A stretch of DNA of 45,019 bases from an uncultured Holophagaceae bacterium (GCA_903937385.1 CAIZZF010000012.1:1-45019); one strand, 5' to 3'; positions 10,192 through 18,938 are shown, counted from the first letter of the stretch. Numbers and translations are program-made. Notes: generated by a model not told the origin, from the sequence alone.

Positions 10192-10653
10192 ATGGATCGC
10201 CTTCCCTTTCACCCGGCCATCAATCCCTTCCCGGTCTTTACGATCCTGCTGGCCAGCGGCTGCCTGTTCATGGCCCTGATCCGGCCCGCATCGGAGCGCG
10301 AAGAGTGGGTCCACCGCTCCTGGTTGCTCCTGCTGACCGGGTTGGCGATTCTGCCGTTCGTGCTCCTCTCGGGCCGCAGTTGGAGCCTGTCCATGGGGTT
10401 CTGGCCCAGGATTACCCCCTGGCCTCCAGAACAGGCAGCCCATGGCCTGCTTCGGCTGCATGTGATCGGGGCCGCCCTGTCCACCGCCCTGATCCTGCTC
10501 TCGACCTATGCCTTCTGGCGCTACCGGCGCACCCGGAAGTCACTGTGGCTGCTGGCTCTGATCGTAATGAGCACGGCGGTGCTGACTGGCTACACGGCCC
10601 GCATCGGTGGGGAGATGGCCTTCGGGGAGCTCGCCCCGGAAACCGACTCCTGA
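10192..10653 (+). CDS. DUF2231-like four-helix membrane protein
   Basis: 153 residues with about four hydrophobic segments (near 14-32, 42-60, 88-106 and 118-136). It starts HPAINPFPVFTILLASG and ends with the TGYTARIGGEMAFG loop. This matches the predicted-membrane DUF2231 pattern: a His-Pro start, Phe-Pro, and a Thr-Gly...Gly-Gly close to the C-terminus. Some relatives are found near cytochromes or copper proteins, but nothing here fixes a function. An AAAGGA sequence lies 13 bases before the ATG. It converges with leuA across 37 bases. Confidence 0.6.
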   Translation: MDRLPFHPAINPFPVFTILLASGCLFMALIRPASEREEWVHRSWLLLLTGLAILPFVLLSGRSWSLSMGFWPRITPWPPEQAAHGLLRLHVIGAALSTALILLSTYAFWRYRRTRKSLWLLALIVMSTAVLTGYTARIGGEMAFGELAPETDS

Positions 10654-10690
10654 CGCCGAGGCGGGCCCTGCCTGCCTTCGCTCTGAATGG

Positions 10691-12391
10691 TCAGCTGGCG
10701 GCTTCGGCGCGGAGGCCGCTGCCGTCCTCGGCCGGGCTGTGGTTGCCCAGCCGGTTGGCGGAGCTGAGCACCGCCTGCAGCGAGGCTTCCAGGATGTCGG
10801 CGTGGCGCCCCACCCCGTAGCGGGAGGAGCCGTCGGCGAGCCGCAGCATGACGTAGGCGATGGCTTCCGCGCCCTCGCCCCGGCCCAGGGCGTGCTCGCT
10901 GTAGTCGGACACGTGGACGTCCAGGTTGAAGGTCTCCTGGAAGGCGTGCAGGAAGGCGTCGATGGGGCCGTTGCCTTCGGCCTGGATCACCACCTTCGTG
11001 CCCCGGTCCAGCAAGGTGGCTGTCATGCGGCACTTCTCCCGGGACAGGCGGTGAGTCTCGTAGTCCGTGAGCTCGAAGCGGCCCAGGGACAGATACTCGC
11101 GCTCGAAGGTCTCGAAGACCTGGTCCGAGCTGAGCTCCTCGCCGGTACGGTCCGTGATGCGCTGCACCACCTGGCTGAACTCCTGGGCCAGGGCCTTGGG
11201 CACCGCGAAGCCGTGGTCCTGCTCCAGCAGGAAGGCCACGCCGCCCTTCCCTGACTGACTGTTGATGCGGATGATGGGCTCGTACTGGCGGCCCACATCG
11301 GCGGGATCGATGGGCAGGTAGGGCACCTCCCAGTAGGGATTCTGCTCCTGCTTCATGGCCTCGAACCCCTTCCGGATCGCATCCTGGTGCGAGCCACTGA
11401 AGGCCGTGAACACCAGCTCTCCGGCGTAGGGGTGGCGGGCAGGCACCGGCAGGCGGTTGCAGTGCTCGGCCACCTTCACGAGGGCCGGCAGGTTGCTCAG
11501 GTCCAGCCCGGGATCGACGCCCTGGGTGTAGAGGTTGAGGGCCACGGTGACGACATCCACGTTGCCGGTGCGCTCGCCGTTGCCGAAGAGGGTCCCTTCT
11601 ACGCGGTCTGCGCCCGCCAGCAGGGCCAGCTCCGTGGCGGCCACGGAGCAGCCGCGGTCGTTGTGGGTGTGGATGCTGATGAGGGCCTGGTCGCGGTGCC
11701 GCAGGTTGCGGTGCACATACTCGATCTGGTCGGCGTAGCGGTTGGGCGTGGTCACCTCCACGGTGGCCGGCAGGTTGAGGATGACCTTCTCCCCAGGCCC
11801 CGGGGCCCAGGTCTCGATGACCGCATCACAGACCTCGGTGGCGTAGTCCACCTCCGTGGAGGTGAAGCTCTCCGGGGAATACTCGAGCGTGACCTGGCTG
11901 CCCGTGAGGGCCTTGGCCGCTTCCTTTACCCACTGTGTGCCCTGGATGGCCAGGTCCAGCACGGCGGCCTGGTCCAGGCCAAAGACCACCCGGCGCTGCA
12001 GGGTGGAGGTGGAGTTGTAGAGGTGCAGAATCACCCGGGGGGCTCCCTGCACCGCTTCCACCGTGCGATTGATGAGGCTCTCCCGCGCCTGGGTCAGCAC
12101 CTGGATGGTGACGTCAGCAGGGATGCGGTGTTCTTCGATGAGCTGCCGGACGAAGTCGAAGTCCGTCTGCGAGGCCGCGGGGAAGCCGACCTCGATCTCC
12201 TTGAACCCCATCTTCACCAGGGTCTCGAAGAGAAGGAGCTTGCGGTCGGAACCCATGGGCTCAACCAGGGCCTGGTTGCCGTCCCGCAGGTCCACGCTGC
12301 ACCAGATGGGCGCGGTGGTGATCTCCTGGTCGGGCCAGGCGCGCTGGGGCAGGCTGACGAGGGGGATGGGGCGGTAGCGGCGTGCTTGCAT
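10691..12391 (-). CDS. leuA: 2-isopropylmalate synthase
   Basis: Condenses acetyl-CoA with 2-oxoisovalerate, the first committed step of leucine synthesis. 566 residues, the long-form LeuA. CSVDLRDGNQAL (31-42) carries the metal-binding Asp and catalytic Arg, and HTHNDRGC (about 242) the metal His residues. A C-terminal LeuA dimer/allosteric domain (about 430-560) is present, so leucine feedback inhibition is expected. GGAGG precedes ATG 12391. No other leu genes are adjacent. Transcription is probably attenuated by the leucine-rich leader and terminator just upstream. Confidence 0.95.
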   Translation of the reverse strand: MQARRYRPIPLVSLPQRAWPDQEITTAPIWCSVDLRDGNQALVEPMGSDRKLLLFETLVKMGFKEIEVGFPAASQTDFDFVRQLIEEHRIPADVTIQVLTQARESLINRTVEAVQGAPRVILHLYNSTSTLQRRVVFGLDQAAVLDLAIQGTQWVKEAAKALTGSQVTLEYSPESFTSTEVDYATEVCDAVIETWAPGPGEKVILNLPATVEVTTPNRYADQIEYVHRNLRHRDQALISIHTHNDRGCSVAATELALLAGADRVEGTLFGNGERTGNVDVVTVALNLYTQGVDPGLDLSNLPALVKVAEHCNRLPVPARHPYAGELVFTAFSGSHQDAIRKGFEAMKQEQNPYWEVPYLPIDPADVGRQYEPIIRINSQSGKGGVAFLLEQDHGFAVPKALAQEFSQVVQRITDRTGEELSSDQVFETFEREYLSLGRFELTDYETHRLSREKCRMTATLLDRGTKVVIQAEGNGPIDAFLHAFQETFNLDVHVSDYSEHALGRGEGAEAIAYVMLRLADGSSRYGVGRHADILEASLQAVLSSANRLGNHSPAEDGSGLRAEAAS

Positions 12392-12435
12392 GGAATCCTC
12401 CAGAAGGGGCGGGTTGACGCGGTGGGGTAGATGCG

Positions 12436-12468
12436 AAAAACCCTCTCCGTGATCAGCGGAGAGGGTTT
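12436..12468 (-). terminator. Attenuator-type intrinsic terminator upstream of leuA
   Basis: A perfect 12-bp stem, AAACCCTCTCCG (12438-12449) with CGGAGAGGGTTT (12457-12468), has a 7-base loop. On the - strand it is followed by a run of five T (12440-12436). It lies between the leucine-rich leader frame and the leuA start, in the leuA direction, so it would cut off transcription before leuA when formed. Confidence 0.85.
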
Positions 12469-12500
12469 GATGAGCTTCGGTGCGATGTTTCCGCCTGCTC

Positions 12501-12566
12501 TCAGTCCTCCCCGGTGCCGCTAAGCAGCAGGGCCAGGAGCAGGTTCAGGGACAGGGTGTTGGACAT
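12501..12566 (-). CDS. leuL: Leucine-rich leader peptide of leuA
   Basis: A 21-residue frame: M-S-N-T-L-S-L-N-L-L-L-A-L-L-L-S, then G-T-G-E-D and TGA. Eight of 21 codons are leucine, and it sits about 110 bases upstream of leuA, followed by an intrinsic terminator. CCTGCTC inside the leucine run can pair with GAGCAGG just after the stop (12537-12543 with 12494-12500), the expected 1:2 stem. The gene symbol follows the functional analogy with enteric leu leader peptides. There is no clear ribosome site; the predicted transcription start is only a few bases upstream, so translation may be nearly leaderless. Confidence 0.75.
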   Translation of the reverse strand: MSNTLSLNLLLALLLSGTGED

Positions 12567-12576
12567 GTTGGGATTA

Positions 12577-12605
12577 GTTGTAGCGAAAGAGGTCGCTCCC
12601 GTCAA
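12577..12605 (-). promoter_or_regulatory. Promoter of the leu leader and leuA
   Basis: On the - strand, TTGACG (12605-12600) is followed after 17 bases by TACAAC (12582-12577), a good sigma-70-type pair. The predicted transcription start is about 12570, roughly 4 bases before the leader ATG (12566). Confidence 0.6.
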
Positions 12606-12646
12606 GGGGGCGTTGATTCGCGTCAGAACAGCAAGAGCTATCCATT

Positions 12647-12736
12647 AGCGGAGGAAAGACGGAGGAGCAGAGGAAAGCGGAGAACAGCCTTCGTGTTCTT
12701 CTCTGCTCTCCTCCGCTCCTCGGCAATCCTCTGCGG
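12647..12736. repeat. Structured GGAGGA/TCCTCC intergenic repeat
   Basis: Tandem-like purine units (GGAGGAAAGAC, GGAGGAGCAGAGGAAAG, CGGAGAACA) are followed by their pyrimidine complement (TGTTCTTCTCTGCTCTCCTCCGC in two stretches). Together they form an imperfect hairpin: GAACA/TGTTC, CAGAG/CTCTG and GAGGAG/CTCtCCTC. The region lies between leuL and the metallo-hydrolase gene and has no coding potential. It looks like a dispersed noncoding repeat, but I see only one clear copy here. Confidence 0.4.
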
Positions 12737-12760
12737 CATAGAGCCTTTTGCCTTAGGAGT

Positions 12761-13765
12761 TCAAACGCCCCGGAAGCGGACCTGCTCTCCGTCCACTTCG
12801 CGCTGCAGCAGTCCCCGGTGCTCCAGGTAGGCCAGGTGCGCGATGCACTCCCCCATGGCGAAGAGGGTCTGGAAGGGGTCCGTGATGGGTCGCTCGAACA
12901 CCACGGGGATCAGCTCTGCCGCGGACAGCGAGGCGCTCGCGCAGGCCTTCTCCAGGGCCGCGCAGCGGGACGCATGGTGCACGCGGAGCTGGGTGATGCG
13001 GGCGTGCAGGCCCCGGAAGGGCACCCCGTGGGAGGGCAGCACGAGGGTCTCGGCGGGCAGGACCTCGAGGCGCCCGAGGGAATCCAGGAACAGGCCCAGC
13101 GGGTCGCTGTCCGGGATGGCTGCGAAGGCGCTCACGTTCGTGGAGATGCGGGGCAGCAGCATATCGCCCGAGATCAGCACCCCGGCCTCTGCGCAGTAGA
13201 GGCTGGCGTGATCCGGCGAGTGCCCGTGCCCGCAGATGACCTGCCAGGCCCGGCCGCCGATCGAGAGGGACTCCCCATCCCGGATAGGCCGGAAGGTATG
13301 CGGGAGGGTCGGCGCCCCCAGGCGGTAGAGATTGCTGGCCAGGGCCCGGCTCTGGATGCGGGCTTCCTCCAGCCCGTGGCTGCGGAAGAAGGCCTGGGTG
13401 GCCTCTGGCGCGAACCCGGCGATCCCGTGGAAGAACAGCTGGGCCGTGGCGTACTCCCCGAAGGTGATCCAGAGCGGCACGCCCGCCTTCTCCTCCAGCC
13501 AGCCCGCGAGGCCCAGGTGATCCGGGTGGAAGTGGGTGGCAATGAGCCGCCGCAGCGGATGCGTTTCCAGCAGGCGCTCCCAGGCCTCCTTGGCCGCGGG
13601 GGTGGCGATGCCCGTGTCCACGGCGGTCCACTCCGGCCCGTCGGCCAGCAGCCAGAGGTTCACGTGGCCCAGGGGCGTGGGAATAGGCATCCGCGCCCAC
13701 CGCGCGCCCGGCGCCACCTCCAGGGCAGTGCCGGGCTCGGGAGGCTGAAGGGTGGTGAGGCGCAT
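12761..13765 (-). CDS. Metallo-beta-lactamase-fold hydrolase
   Basis: 334 residues from ATG 13765; longer in-frame starts add only unconserved sequence. The zinc motif THFHPDHLG gives H78, H80, D82 and H83, with later GHGHSPDHASLY, SGDMLLP and a C-terminal SHGVPFRGL His. This fits a single-domain glyoxalase-II/MBL hydrolase with an extended C-terminal helix region (about 270-334), as in MBL proteins annotated as putative hydrolases with a winged-helix-like tail. The substrate cannot be named. Divergent from the beta-CASP gene at 14014, with 248 bases between. Confidence 0.75.
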   Translation of the reverse strand: MRLTTLQPPEPGTALEVAPGARWARMPIPTPLGHVNLWLLADGPEWTAVDTGIATPAAKEAWERLLETHPLRRLIATHFHPDHLGLAGWLEEKAGVPLWITFGEYATAQLFFHGIAGFAPEATQAFFRSHGLEEARIQSRALASNLYRLGAPTLPHTFRPIRDGESLSIGGRAWQVICGHGHSPDHASLYCAEAGVLISGDMLLPRISTNVSAFAAIPDSDPLGLFLDSLGRLEVLPAETLVLPSHGVPFRGLHARITQLRVHHASRCAALEKACASASLSAAELIPVVFERPITDPFQTLFAMGECIAHLAYLEHRGLLQREVDGEQVRFRGV

Positions 13766-14013
13766 GGGTAGGGGGTCCTCGGAGAGGCGTGGGGCCTGGT
13801 ACAGGATACGAGCAAGGGGCTTGGCAACAGTGGCGGGCCTTCTGACGTCCACACCAACGAAAACCCCACGGCCCCGGGCGCTGGAGCCCATCCGCGCCGC
13901 CCCGGATGCCACTCTGCGCGGGATCCTCGGCGGCTGAAATCGGCTGGGAGCTGATAATGGGCGTATGTTGGGCCAGGGGCTGGTCGTTCGTACCGGCCCC
14001 GCCGGGAGGCGCC
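13766..14013. other. Divergent promoter region
   Basis: 248 bases between two divergently transcribed metallo-beta-lactamase-fold genes. Short in-frame extensions of either gene run into it but lack family similarity. GGGAGG (14002-14007) is the ribosome site of the + gene. I found no clear promoter hexamers or operator repeat. Confidence 0.35.
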
Positions 14014-15411
14014 ATGCGCATTTCCTTTCACGGAGCCGCCCTGGGTGTGACGGGGTCCTGCCATCTCTTGGAGGCCTGTGGCAAGAAGATCCTGGTGGAC
14101 TGCGGGCTCTACCAAGGCAGTCGGGAGCTGCGGGACGAGAACAGCCAGGGCTTCGGCTTTGATCCGGCGGCCATCGATGTGCTGCTCCTCACACACGCCC
14201 ACCTGGACCATTGCGGCCGCATCCCCCTGCTGGTGGAGCAGGGTTTTGCCGGCGAGATCATCTCGACCGCGGCGACCCAGGATCTGGTGCAGCTGGTGCT
14301 GGAGGACACGGCGCGCCTGCAGGAGGAAGAGGCTGAGAGATCCAAGCGCCACGCGGCGCGGGGCCACCGGCACTTCCGGGCCGATGCCGAGCCCCTCTAC
14401 GACAGCCAGGCCGTCGCCCGGGCCCTGCACCTCTTCGGCCGGAGGGCCAGCTACGGCCAACCCATTCCGCTGAGCGAAGGCCTGGTGGTGACCTTCCAGG
14501 ACGCGGGCCACATCCTGGGTTCCGCCAGCGTCTGCATCGCAGCGCAGGAGGATGGGAAGCTGCGCCGCGTCGTCTTCTCGGGCGACCTGGGCAGCCGCTA
14601 CCACCCCATCATCAAGGACCCTGAAGTCTGCCCGGAAGCCGACGTGGTGGTCATGGAGAGCACCTACGGCGGCCGCCTCCACCGATCCATGCCAGATACC
14701 GTCCGGGAGTTTCAGGAGGCCATCAACGACACGGTGGCCCAGGGCGGGAACATTGTCGTTCCCACCTTCGCCCTGGAGCGGGCCCAGGAGATCCTCTACG
14801 GCCTGCGGGAGGCCCACGAGCATGGCCGCATCCCCGCCGGGCTGAAGGTCTTCGTGGACTCTCCCATGGCCCAGAGCGCCGTGGCCATCTTCCGCCACCA
14901 CCCCGAGTGCTACGATCCGAGCACCCGCGCGGTGCTGGAGACCCGGGACCCCTTCGACTTCCCCGGCCTGTCCTTCGCCCGGGACCGCATCGCCTCCAAG
15001 GCCATCAACGATGTCCGGCGTGGGGCCCTCGTCCTGGCCGGGTCTGGCATGTGCACCGGGGGCCGGGTGCTGCATCACCTCGAGCGCCTGCTGCCCCGCC
15101 CCGAGTGCGCCGTCATCTTCGTGGGCTACGCGGCCCACGGTACGCCGGCCCGCAACCTGATCGATGGGGCCCGGACCCTGCACCTCTACGGCCAGGAGGT
15201 GCCCGTTCGGGCGCGAATCTACACCATCAACGGCTTCTCGGGCCACGGGGACCAGGAGGGCCTGCTGCGGTGGCACCAGGGCAGCGGCTCGGGCGCCCGG
15301 ACCTTCCTGGTCCACGGGGATCCCGAGGCCCTGACCGCCATGCAGACTGACCTCCAGGCCAAGGGCCACCCGGTCACAGTGCCGAAGCTGCACGAGGCGT
15401 TCGAGCTCTAG
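14014..15411 (+). CDS. Beta-CASP metallo-beta-lactamase nuclease (CPSF/YSH1-like)
   Basis: Probable RNA-processing nuclease. 465 residues from ATG 14014 behind GGGAGG. MBL motif HAHLDHCG (H61, H63, D65, H66), GHILGSA, SGDLG and ESTYG. The inserted beta-CASP domain follows (VVPTFALERAQEIL, VDSPMA, LAGSGMCTGGRVLHHL), then the C-terminal FSGHGDQEGLLRW His and VHGDPEA. This is the single-domain bacterial type without KH domains, common in genomes that also carry RNase J. RNA as substrate is inferred from the family. It begins immediately downstream of the divergent promoter region. Confidence 0.85.
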   Translation: MRISFHGAALGVTGSCHLLEACGKKILVDCGLYQGSRELRDENSQGFGFDPAAIDVLLLTHAHLDHCGRIPLLVEQGFAGEIISTAATQDLVQLVLEDTARLQEEEAERSKRHAARGHRHFRADAEPLYDSQAVARALHLFGRRASYGQPIPLSEGLVVTFQDAGHILGSASVCIAAQEDGKLRRVVFSGDLGSRYHPIIKDPEVCPEADVVVMESTYGGRLHRSMPDTVREFQEAINDTVAQGGNIVVPTFALERAQEILYGLREAHEHGRIPAGLKVFVDSPMAQSAVAIFRHHPECYDPSTRAVLETRDPFDFPGLSFARDRIASKAINDVRRGALVLAGSGMCTGGRVLHHLERLLPRPECAVIFVGYAAHGTPARNLIDGARTLHLYGQEVPVRARIYTINGFSGHGDQEGLLRWHQGSGSGARTFLVHGDPEALTAMQTDLQAKGHPVTVPKLHEAFEL

Positions 15412-15501
15412 GCGGCTTACCAAGGAAAGTCCCGGGGAAGGTTTTCCCTGCGGGTGGCATCCCAGTGGAGGACGTTCCCTGTCCCCTGCCCCGGAGTTGC
15501 C

Positions 15502-16095
15502 ATGCCCAGTCCCCTGACGGCCATCCTGCTCGTTCCCCTCCTGACTGCCGGGATCGCCCAGGCGGTGGAAGAGCCTCGCTTCACCGTCGAGGCCCGCACC
15601 ACCACCTACGAGATTCGCCGCTACGAGCCGGTGCTGGTGGCAGAGACGCCCGTCACCGCGGCCTTTGATGAGGCCGGCAACGCCGGTTTTCGGGTGCTGG
15701 CGGGCTACATCTTCGGCAACAACCAGACCCGCGCCCGCATCGCCATGACGGCTCCGGTCATCCAGGAAGCAGCTGGAACCACGGTCCTGAAGCCGTCAGC
15801 GGAGGGGTTTGTGGTGCAGTTCACCATGCCTGCGGGGTCCGCCCTGGCCACCCTGCCGACCCCGAACGACCCCCGCGTGCGCCTGCGGGAGCTTCCGGCC
15901 CGCCGCATCGCCGTGCTGGGCTACTCAGGCTCCTGGTCGGAAGCGCGCTACCAGGCCAAGGCAGCGGCCCTGCTGGCGACCCTGAAGAAAGACGGCATTC
16001 GAACCCTTGGAGCACCGGTCCTGGCCCGCTTCGACTCGCCCTTCCAGCTCTGGTTCCTGCGGCGCAACGAGGTCTGGGTCGAGCTGGACGCCTGA
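15502..16095 (+). CDS. SOUL-family heme-binding-like secreted protein
   Basis: 197 residues from ATG 15502 (GGAG six bases upstream) with a signal peptide of about 20 residues ending GIAQA. SOUL features: YEIRRYEPVLVAET near the start of the mature protein, a central FGNNQTRARIAMTAPV, and the closing FDSPFQLWFLRRNEVWVEL segment. Eukaryotic relatives bind heme; bacterial members are mostly uncharacterised and heme binding is not shown for this sequence. Probably periplasmic. It is followed by a strong hairpin terminator facing the convergent neighbour. Confidence 0.8.
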   Translation: MPSPLTAILLVPLLTAGIAQAVEEPRFTVEARTTTYEIRRYEPVLVAETPVTAAFDEAGNAGFRVLAGYIFGNNQTRARIAMTAPVIQEAAGTTVLKPSAEGFVVQFTMPAGSALATLPTPNDPRVRLRELPARRIAVLGYSGSWSEARYQAKAAALLATLKKDGIRTLGAPVLARFDSPFQLWFLRRNEVWVELDA

Positions 16096-16191
16096 CGCGG
16101 CCTCGTCAGGGAAGGCCTTCGAGCAGCTCCACCTGGGCCGCCAGGAAGCTGGTGAGCAGGAGCGTCGGGGGCCTCGAGGCTTGGAACAACG

Positions 16192-16218
16192 CTGCGGGCA
16201 GGGTCACCCTGCCCGCAG
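16192..16218. terminator. Strong hairpin between convergent genes
   Basis: A perfect 12-bp stem, CTGCGGGCAGGG (16192-16203) with CCCTGCCCGCAG (16207-16218), and a TCA loop. It lies between the stop of the SOUL gene and the stop of the opposite-strand gene. It lacks a long T-run, so factor-dependent or stabiliser function is possible. Confidence 0.55.
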
Positions 16219-16238
16219 TTGGCACTTAGCTTCTTGGA

Positions 16239-16850
16239 TCAGCGCCGCCAGCCCGGACTCAGGCTGCGCCCGCCGCCGCGGGGGCCGGGGTGGCCGCCGG
16301 TGCCGTAGTGAGTGACACCGTTCCAGCGCCCGCCACCCCAATAGCCCCGGACCATCCAGCCCGGCCTGCCGTAGTGACCAGTGAAGCCGTACCAGCGCCC
16401 CAAGCCGATGCCCCACCAGCCGTAGTAGCGAGGCCCGAAGACTCCGAAGTAGGGCCGGGGGCCCCAGCCCCAGAGCCAGGGCGCGATCACCCAGCACCAG
16501 CCGGACTCGGGGTAGTAGACATACATGCTGGGAGTTCCACCATCGGGGGGGGTGTGGGTGAAGGTGTCGCCATAGGGCATCCAGACCCAACCGTACTGGT
16601 CGGTGTAGACCCACTGGCCGCCTGCTTCCCGCTTCTCAGGGACGGGCTGGGGTGCCGGCGCGGGGGGATCGGGCCGCACCGCCGGGGGTGGTGGGGGAGG
16701 GTCCTTGGGGGCTGGCGCGGGGGGGCGGGCATCGGCCGGCTCCCGGCTTTCGGACGGCGGGGGGACGCGCTCGGACTGCTGGGCGGCCAGAGCCAAGCCA
16801 CCGCCAACCAGAATCGCCATCACCGCAAGCGCCTGCTTCATGGGTTTCAT
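16239..16850 (-). CDS. Secreted Pro-rich, Trp/Tyr/Gly-rich protein
   Basis: 203 residues. An N-terminal signal peptide (about 1-23) is followed by a proline-rich linker (about 30-72). Then comes a compact aromatic block QWVYTDQYGWVWMPYG near 78-93, and a Gly/Trp/Tyr/Arg-rich tail with repeated WGWG, YYGWWG, GRWYG and GYWGGGRWNG units. GGAGG lies nine bases before ATG 16850. It resembles uncharacterised exported YXWGXW- or DUF6600-like proteins, possibly attached to the envelope. I do not recognise an enzyme. Composition differs strongly from neighbours. Confidence 0.6.
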   Translation of the reverse strand: MKPMKQALAVMAILVGGGLALAAQQSERVPPPSESREPADARPPAPAPKDPPPPPPAVRPDPPAPAPQPVPEKREAGGQWVYTDQYGWVWMPYGDTFTHTPPDGGTPSMYVYYPESGWCWVIAPWLWGWGPRPYFGVFGPRYYGWWGIGLGRWYGFTGHYGRPGWMVRGYWGGGRWNGVTHYGTGGHPGPRGGGRSLSPGWRR

Positions 16851-16937
16851 GGGGGCACCTCCATCAACCTAGGACCCCGGCTGGGACGAAAGGTTGCGTC
16901 TGGCCCTGATTCTACTCCGCCCCCCAAGGCGGTCGGT

Positions 16938-18842
16938 TCAGAGCGGGATCTTATCCAAGACCTTGGGCCCTGTCACATCTATATTGATGATTTTGGTAGC
17001 CTTGGGTCCCCTTATGGTAAGGGTGTGCCGCCCCAGGGCAACCTGGATGCTGCTGCCATCGCTCTCGATGCCGGTGTCCTGGCCATCCACCAGGACCTTG
17101 CCAACGCCCGGGATAGTCTCCACGGTGATGGTGGCCAGCTCCGGCACCGTGAGGGTGGCGGTCTGCCCGGCGACAATCGAGACGGTCCGGCTGTCCTTGT
17201 AAAAATGGGGGCTACTGGTCAGCTCCAGCTTGTGGTGGCCGGGCGGGAGCGGCAGCTTGGCGCCGGGGCTGAGCTCGCCTAGGTCCTTGCCATCGGCCTT
17301 CACCCGCACCGCGAACCCGCCGGCCAGTTTCAGCGCGCCCGGGGCATTGGGGTCCAGGGAAGGCTCCTGCCGGGTCTGGGTGGCGTCTTTCAGGTCGAAC
17401 ACCCGGCCTCCTGGCACCTCGCCCGGCCCGAAATCATGGGAGTAGTTCTGATTCCCCCTGGTCAGCGTCAGGCGGTGCGGCTGACCCTGATTCCAGGTCA
17501 CCTTCAGGGGGGTGGTGCGCTCCAGGGACTTCTCGTCCAGCACCACGCTGGCGCCCTGGGGCAGCGAGTCCACCAGCTCCTCCGAGATGATGGGCTGGAG
17601 CTTGAAGGGGGGTGGGACCTCGCCCGGCTTGAACTCGTAGCTGATCGGCTGGTGCCCCTTGAGCTCGATCCGCAGCCGGTCGCCCTGGTTCAGGGGCTGA
17701 CTCAGGGGCGTGGTGCCCACCTCCGCCTTCAGGTCGTTCATGAACACCTTCGCCCCGGTGGGGACCGACTCGAGTTGGAGGCGAGTGCCCTTCTTACCCG
17801 AGAAGATGAACCAGCCGCCGCCGACGGCCACCGCCAGGGCCAGGGCCGCAATCCAGGGCCAGCTCGACTTCCGGGCCTCGGGCCGGGCCACCACCATGGT
17901 CTCGTCGAAGGAGGTGGAGACGATCTCCGGCAGCGGTGCCTCGCCGTTCAGGTGGAGGAGGCTCATGATTTCCCGGCGGTCCTCCTTGCCCAGCTCCACC
18001 GCGGCGTTCAGCACATCCCGCATGAAGGCCGTGCAGGTGGGATAACGGTCCTCGGGCTTCTTGGCCAGCACCTTCTCGAACACCCGCCGCCAGCCCTCCG
18101 GCAGGATGCCCATGACCGGCGGCTGGATGTCCACGGGCGGGTCGTTGACGATGCGGTAAAGAATGGTGTTGATGGAGGTGCCCGGGAAGGGCGACTGGCC
18201 GCTCATGAGCTCAAAGACCAGCACGCCAAAGCTGAAGATGTCCGAGCGGCTGTCCACGGTGCCCTCGCGGATCTGCTCGGGGCTGGCGTAGCTGGGCGTG
18301 CCCAGGAAGGTGCCGGTCTGGGTCAGGCTGGCATCCTCGCGCTTGGCGATGCCGAAGTCCATGAGCTTGGGGCGGCCGTCTTCGCCCACCATGACGTTGC
18401 CCGGCTTGACGTCCCGGTGGACGATGCCCTTGGCATGGGCGTGGTCCAGGGCATCCGCCAGCCCCCCGGCGATCCGGAGCTTCTCTTTGAGGCTGAGCTC
18501 GGGGCCGCTCCGGATGATGCCGTCCAGGGGCTTGCCGGGCACGAACTCCATGGCCAGGAACGGGCCGTAGCCCTCCTCCTCGCCCACATCGTAGATGGCC
18601 ACGATCCCGGGATGGTTCAGCAGGCCCGAGACCTCCGCCTCCCGCTGGAACCGCATGAGGTATTCGTGCTGATCCGCCTGGGTCCGCACGGCATCTTGCT
18701 TGATGAGCTTGATGGCCACCTTCCGCTTGATCCGGGGATCCTCGGCCAGCACCACGCTGCCCATGGCTCCAGACCCCAGCAGACGCTGGACTTGGTAGCG
18801 CCCGATCATTTTGGGGTAGTTGGGGATGTCTGGGTCGGCCAT
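16938..18842 (-). CDS. Serine/threonine protein kinase with C-terminal PEGA-like repeats
   Basis: 634 residues. The N-terminal Hanks-type kinase has GSGAMG (23-28), Lys45 in VAIK, HRDVKPGN (142-149), DFG (162-164), GTPSYASPEQIREG and SDIFSFGVLVFELMSG. A Pro/Ser linker leads to one membrane segment (about 330-350, WPWIAALALAVAVGGGWFIF). The outer part carries several PEGA-type units (VPTGAKVFMNDLKAEVGTTP, LPQGASVVLDEKSLERTTP, TIPGVGKVLVDGQD). All catalytic residues are present, so it should be active, with an extracytoplasmic sensing or wall-binding part. Divergent from the glycosyltransferase gene. Confidence 0.9.
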   Translation of the reverse strand: MADPDIPNYPKMIGRYQVQRLLGSGAMGSVVLAEDPRIKRKVAIKLIKQDAVRTQADQHEYLMRFQREAEVSGLLNHPGIVAIYDVGEEEGYGPFLAMEFVPGKPLDGIIRSGPELSLKEKLRIAGGLADALDHAHAKGIVHRDVKPGNVMVGEDGRPKLMDFGIAKREDASLTQTGTFLGTPSYASPEQIREGTVDSRSDIFSFGVLVFELMSGQSPFPGTSINTILYRIVNDPPVDIQPPVMGILPEGWRRVFEKVLAKKPEDRYPTCTAFMRDVLNAAVELGKEDRREIMSLLHLNGEAPLPEIVSTSFDETMVVARPEARKSSWPWIAALALAVAVGGGWFIFSGKKGTRLQLESVPTGAKVFMNDLKAEVGTTPLSQPLNQGDRLRIELKGHQPISYEFKPGEVPPPFKLQPIISEELVDSLPQGASVVLDEKSLERTTPLKVTWNQGQPHRLTLTRGNQNYSHDFGPGEVPGGRVFDLKDATQTRQEPSLDPNAPGALKLAGGFAVRVKADGKDLGELSPGAKLPLPPGHHKLELTSSPHFYKDSRTVSIVAGQTATLTVPELATITVETIPGVGKVLVDGQDTGIESDGSSIQVALGRHTLTIRGPKATKIINIDVTGPKVLDKIPL

Positions 18843-18938
18843 GGTGCAATCCTACTGGATGGCATCGGACATCATGCGCCGGAATGTTAGGATTTTCGTG
18901 GATTTTCCTATGACCCGTGGCACAATAAAGCTGTCCCA

